8,043 nt of DNA, from positions 1 through 8,043 of the forward strand of contig DASRZQ010000211.1 in the NCBI GenBank assembly GCA_035686205.1, in the 5' to 3' direction. Positions 7,110 through 8,043 of the stretch are shown here, in pieces. Every line of letters begins with the position of its first letter. Position 1 is the first letter of the stretch. The translations under genes were made by a program, and so were the position numbers. The DNA is from CAIWTU01 sp035686205 (GTDB lineage: Bacteria > Desulfobacterota > Desulfuromonadia > Geobacterales > Geobacteraceae). The notes below the pieces were generated by a model that was not told the origin of the DNA, ran no database searches, and saw only the letters and a list, made by a program, of their open reading frames with translations.

Positions 7110-7310
7110 ATGTTTAAAATCAGGAAAAGAGAAGGCGATAATCTGGAAATTCTAGAAGTTGAAGAAATCTTGAAGCAAAGGGGATATTCACGGGTATTCG
7201 ACGCCGGTCCAGACCAGCTGCAGCCGAAGCAATATATCAAACGGCTTTATTCCAGTGAGATTTTACCTTTTTCGGGGGAAGAACTATATCAACTATTGTG
7301 GAATGAATAA
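7110..7310 (+). CDS. Hypothetical 66-residue protein, co-transcribed with the STAS-like gene
   Basis: I do not recognise this protein. It is charged and soluble, starting MFKIRKREGDNLEI, with a likely helix at EVEEILKQRGY and an acidic-hydrophobic C-terminal helix, SGEELYQLLWNE. No Cys or His metal motif and no signal peptide are visible. ATG 7110 has AAGGAG (7096-7101) overlapping the previous stop codon with an 8-base gap, which argues that it is really translated and coupled to the STAS-like gene. A TTG at 7107 is a poorer start. Its size and pairing could suit a small partner protein of its neighbour, but that is speculation. Confidence 0.6.
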   Translation: MFKIRKREGDNLEILEVEEILKQRGYSRVFDAGPDQLQPKQYIKRLYSSEILPFSGEELYQLLWNE

Positions 7311-7433
7311 GTTATTGTTGCAAGGTGTATTGAAAAAGCTTGCAGCCTCGGGAATTGCATTCTTAAGTTGGTAAAGTTTTCAGTTTCAAAATCTTACACG
7401 TCCAATTCTGAAAGCTATTGAATCATATTCAAA

Positions 7434-7455
7434 CCCTCGGACATTTGACCGAGGG
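7434..7455. terminator. Stable hairpin, candidate terminator of the small operon
   Basis: CCCTCGG (7434-7440) and CCGAGGG (7449-7455) pair perfectly around an 8-base loop. This is the strongest hairpin in the window, about 120 bases after the last small gene. The plus side lacks a U-run (CTAACTG follows). On the minus strand it is followed by TTTGAATAT, so it might serve that direction instead. Confidence 0.45.
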
Positions 7456-7509
7456 CTAACTGTAATAAAATTGTGATAAAAACAACAGAAACAGCAGTGG
7501 ACAGATAGA

Positions 7510-7539
7510 AAAAACAGGAAAAGGCAGAAAACTGTTTTT
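7510..7539 (+). terminator. A+T-rich hairpin ending in a T-run
   Basis: AAAAACAG (7510-7517) pairs with CTGTTTTT (7532-7539) around a 14-base loop. The T-run is part of the stem, giving a possible bidirectional terminator, though the stem is weak and may be chance in A+T-rich DNA. Confidence 0.3.
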
Positions 7540-7580
7540 GAAGTATTTTTCTAAAGTTATGGGAAAACCAGACCTAATAT

Positions 7581-7681
7581 CAAGGGGTTAATGTTTCACT
7601 CAATTAGGGCCGCTGAGAACCACGAATCCGTAGGTCGGGGGTTCGAATCCCTCCGAGCGCGCCATAAAAACAAGGGGTTAA
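7581..7681 (+). repeat. 11-bp direct repeats flanking the tRNA fragment
   Basis: CAAGGGGTTAA occurs at 7581-7591 and 7671-7681, 90 bp apart, on each side of the tRNA-Arg fragment. The right copy lies just past the CCA end. Such duplications arise when elements integrate at tRNA 3' ends; the left copy could be the trace of a former tRNA downstream region. Confidence 0.5.
7620..7664 (+). pseudogene. 3' half of a tRNA-Arg (ACG-like) with CCA; likely integration (att) site
   Basis: Read backwards from CCA (7662-7664), the parts are: discriminator G7661; acceptor 3' strand CGAGCGC (7654-7660); T-arm GGGGG / TTCGAAT / CCCTC (7637-7653, one G-U pair); variable loop AGGTC (7632-7636); anticodon-stem 3' strand TCCGT (7627-7631); and loop CCACGAA (7620-7626), with ACG at the anticodon position. 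The bases upstream do not continue the tRNA: GAGAA (7615-7619) cannot pair with TCCGT, C stands where U33 is required, and no GCGCTCG acceptor strand or D-arm is found. The gene is therefore only a 3' fragment starting at the anticodon loop. Tyrosine recombinases commonly cross over in the anticodon loop or T-arm and leave such fragments at the element's far end. Confidence 0.8.
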
Positions 7682-7704
7682 AGCTCAGGCTGTAGCCCTT
7701 TGTT
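7669..7704 (+). terminator. Imperfect hairpin downstream of the tRNA fragment
   Basis: AACAAGGG (7669-7676) can pair with CCC-T-TTGTT (7696-7704) with one bulged T, enclosing an AGC/GCT inner stem with loop TCAG. Its place just after a tRNA 3' end suggests an old tRNA terminator carried along with the fragment. It contains the right copy of the 11-bp direct repeat. Confidence 0.3.
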
Positions 7705-7889
7705 GTTTGAGTGTGATAAAATTCTGCTTCACCCTGTCCATGACTTCGACTCCGGACCGAAGGCTTTCGGGGTAATGGTGCGCGTATCTTATACTTTCTG
7801 CACAATTTTTGTTTTTTCTATTCGAGTTTGTAGTGCCTCGCCTGGTGTTAAGCCCAACAAGACATTTGTGATAAAACTGATCATATTAC

Positions 7890-7934
7890 TCACATAAGTG
7901 TGAATTCAAATAAATGAACATTGAATTAATTCAC
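7890..7934. repeat. Overlapping inverted repeats near the right end
   Basis: TCACA (7890-7894) and TGTGA (7899-7903) form one short palindrome. GTGAATTCAA (7900-7909) also pairs with TTGAA-ttaa-TTCAC (7921-7934) around an 11-base loop, with a 4-base bulge. The two structures overlap and exclude each other. The location before the G+C-rich window end would suit a promoter region, but no clear promoter boxes were seen. Confidence 0.3.
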
Positions 7935-8043
7935 AGAATCGTAACTTGTCTTTATGTGACAACTTCGATATTAAAAATACAACCTGGAACTTATCCGATC
8001 TCGAAGAGGACTCCGGACGGGGCGCGGCTCAAGTGGTGCAATG

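Larger units (their letters stand above)
7461..7876 (+). repeat. Dispersed TGTGATAAAA words
   Basis: The 10-mer TGTGATAAAA occurs exactly at 7472-7481, 7712-7721 and 7867-7876, and TGTAATAAAA at 7461-7470. All are on the plus strand with irregular spacing (11, 240 and 155 bp). They might be binding sites of a regulator or recombination protein, or a by-product of A+T-rich composition. Confidence 0.3.
7311..8043. other. Long stretch without a convincing gene, with tRNA remnant and repeats
   Basis: No frame here has a ribosome site together with protein-like composition. The stretch is A+T-rich and holds the hairpins at 7434-7455 and 7510-7539, a tRNA-Arg 3' fragment, direct repeats of 11 bp, repeated TGTGATAAAA words, and inverted repeats at 7890-7934. 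Composition turns abruptly G+C-rich over the last ~45 bases, suggesting that a gene begins near or beyond the window end. Confidence 0.6.

Noticed and set aside
7596..7805. Minus-strand frame of 69 codons containing WRARRDSNPRPTDS
   Set aside because: This string is the well-known false translation of a tRNA T-arm read on the opposite strand; here it overlaps the tRNA-Arg fragment. It is not a gene.
7700..7897. Plus-strand 65-codon frame right of the tRNA fragment
   Set aside because: There is no ribosome site before it, it overlaps the tRNA-linked hairpin, and its composition is not protein-like.
7866..7903. CRP/FNR-like site from TGTGA and TCACA words
   Set aside because: The words are in the wrong order (TCACA-N4-TGTGA) or wrongly spaced for the TGTGA-N6-TCACA consensus.
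7925..8043. Frame open to the window end reading LSDLEEDSGRGAAQVVQ in its last part
   Set aside because: It may be the start of a gene that continues outside, but no ATG or good ribosome site is seen and nothing is recognisable. It is too short to call.
7992..8043. Minus-strand peptide HLSRAPSGVLFEIG, faintly like the N-terminus of phage-type integrases
   Set aside because: It hits a stop immediately after and is only ~16 residues long, so the resemblance cannot be tested here.
1..8043. CRISPR array, IS element with terminal repeats, rRNA or riboswitch
   Set aside because: No regularly spaced repeats, transposase, rRNA or recognisable aptamer was found on either strand.

Overview
The window looks like a chromosomal accessory region of a Gram-negative bacterium. 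It carries a complete tripartite RND efflux system with a lipoprotein adaptor and an outer-membrane channel domain, so the host must have two membranes. Protein style and the presence of a STAS/SEC14-like small protein would fit a deltaproteobacterium (Desulfobacterota, Geobacter-like), but that placement is inference only. The pump genes are clearly G+C-richer than the flanks, and the last ~1.3 kb is A+T-rich and bears signs of gene transfer.

Layout: (1) At 43-202 lies a wreck of a 2,3-bisphosphoglycerate-dependent phosphoglycerate mutase gene. Its ribosome site and catalytic N-terminus survive, but most of the gene is deleted and the tail is out of frame. (2) A promoter with a perfect TTGACA and an internal palindromic operator (219-248) precedes a TetR-family regulator (284-904). 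(3) About 95 bp further on begins a tightly coupled pair: a periplasmic adaptor lipoprotein (1001-2134) and, overlapping it by 4 bp, a 1467-codon gene (2131-6534). (4) A two-gene A+T-richer cassette follows (6708-7097, STAS/SEC14-like; 7110-7310, unknown 66-residue protein). (5) The final 733 bases have no convincing gene. They hold several hairpins, the 3' half of a tRNA-Arg with encoded CCA (7620-7664) flanked by 11-bp direct repeats, and repeated TGTGATAAAA words. This is typical of the edge of an integrated element.

The standout is the 1467-codon gene. It encodes a full HAE-1-type RND permease (about residues 1-1016) followed without a stop by a full TolC-type outer-membrane factor (about 1045-1467). 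The join is a basic linker plus a textbook signal peptide ending in an AxA-type site. The permease C-terminus should be cytoplasmic, so the internal signal peptide has the right orientation to export the channel domain. The locus may therefore make the inner-membrane pump and outer-membrane channel as one polyprotein that signal peptidase splits, giving 1:1 stoichiometry. The TetR protein most likely represses itself and perhaps the pump. A 10-bp word in its promoter recurs inverted in front of the adaptor gene.
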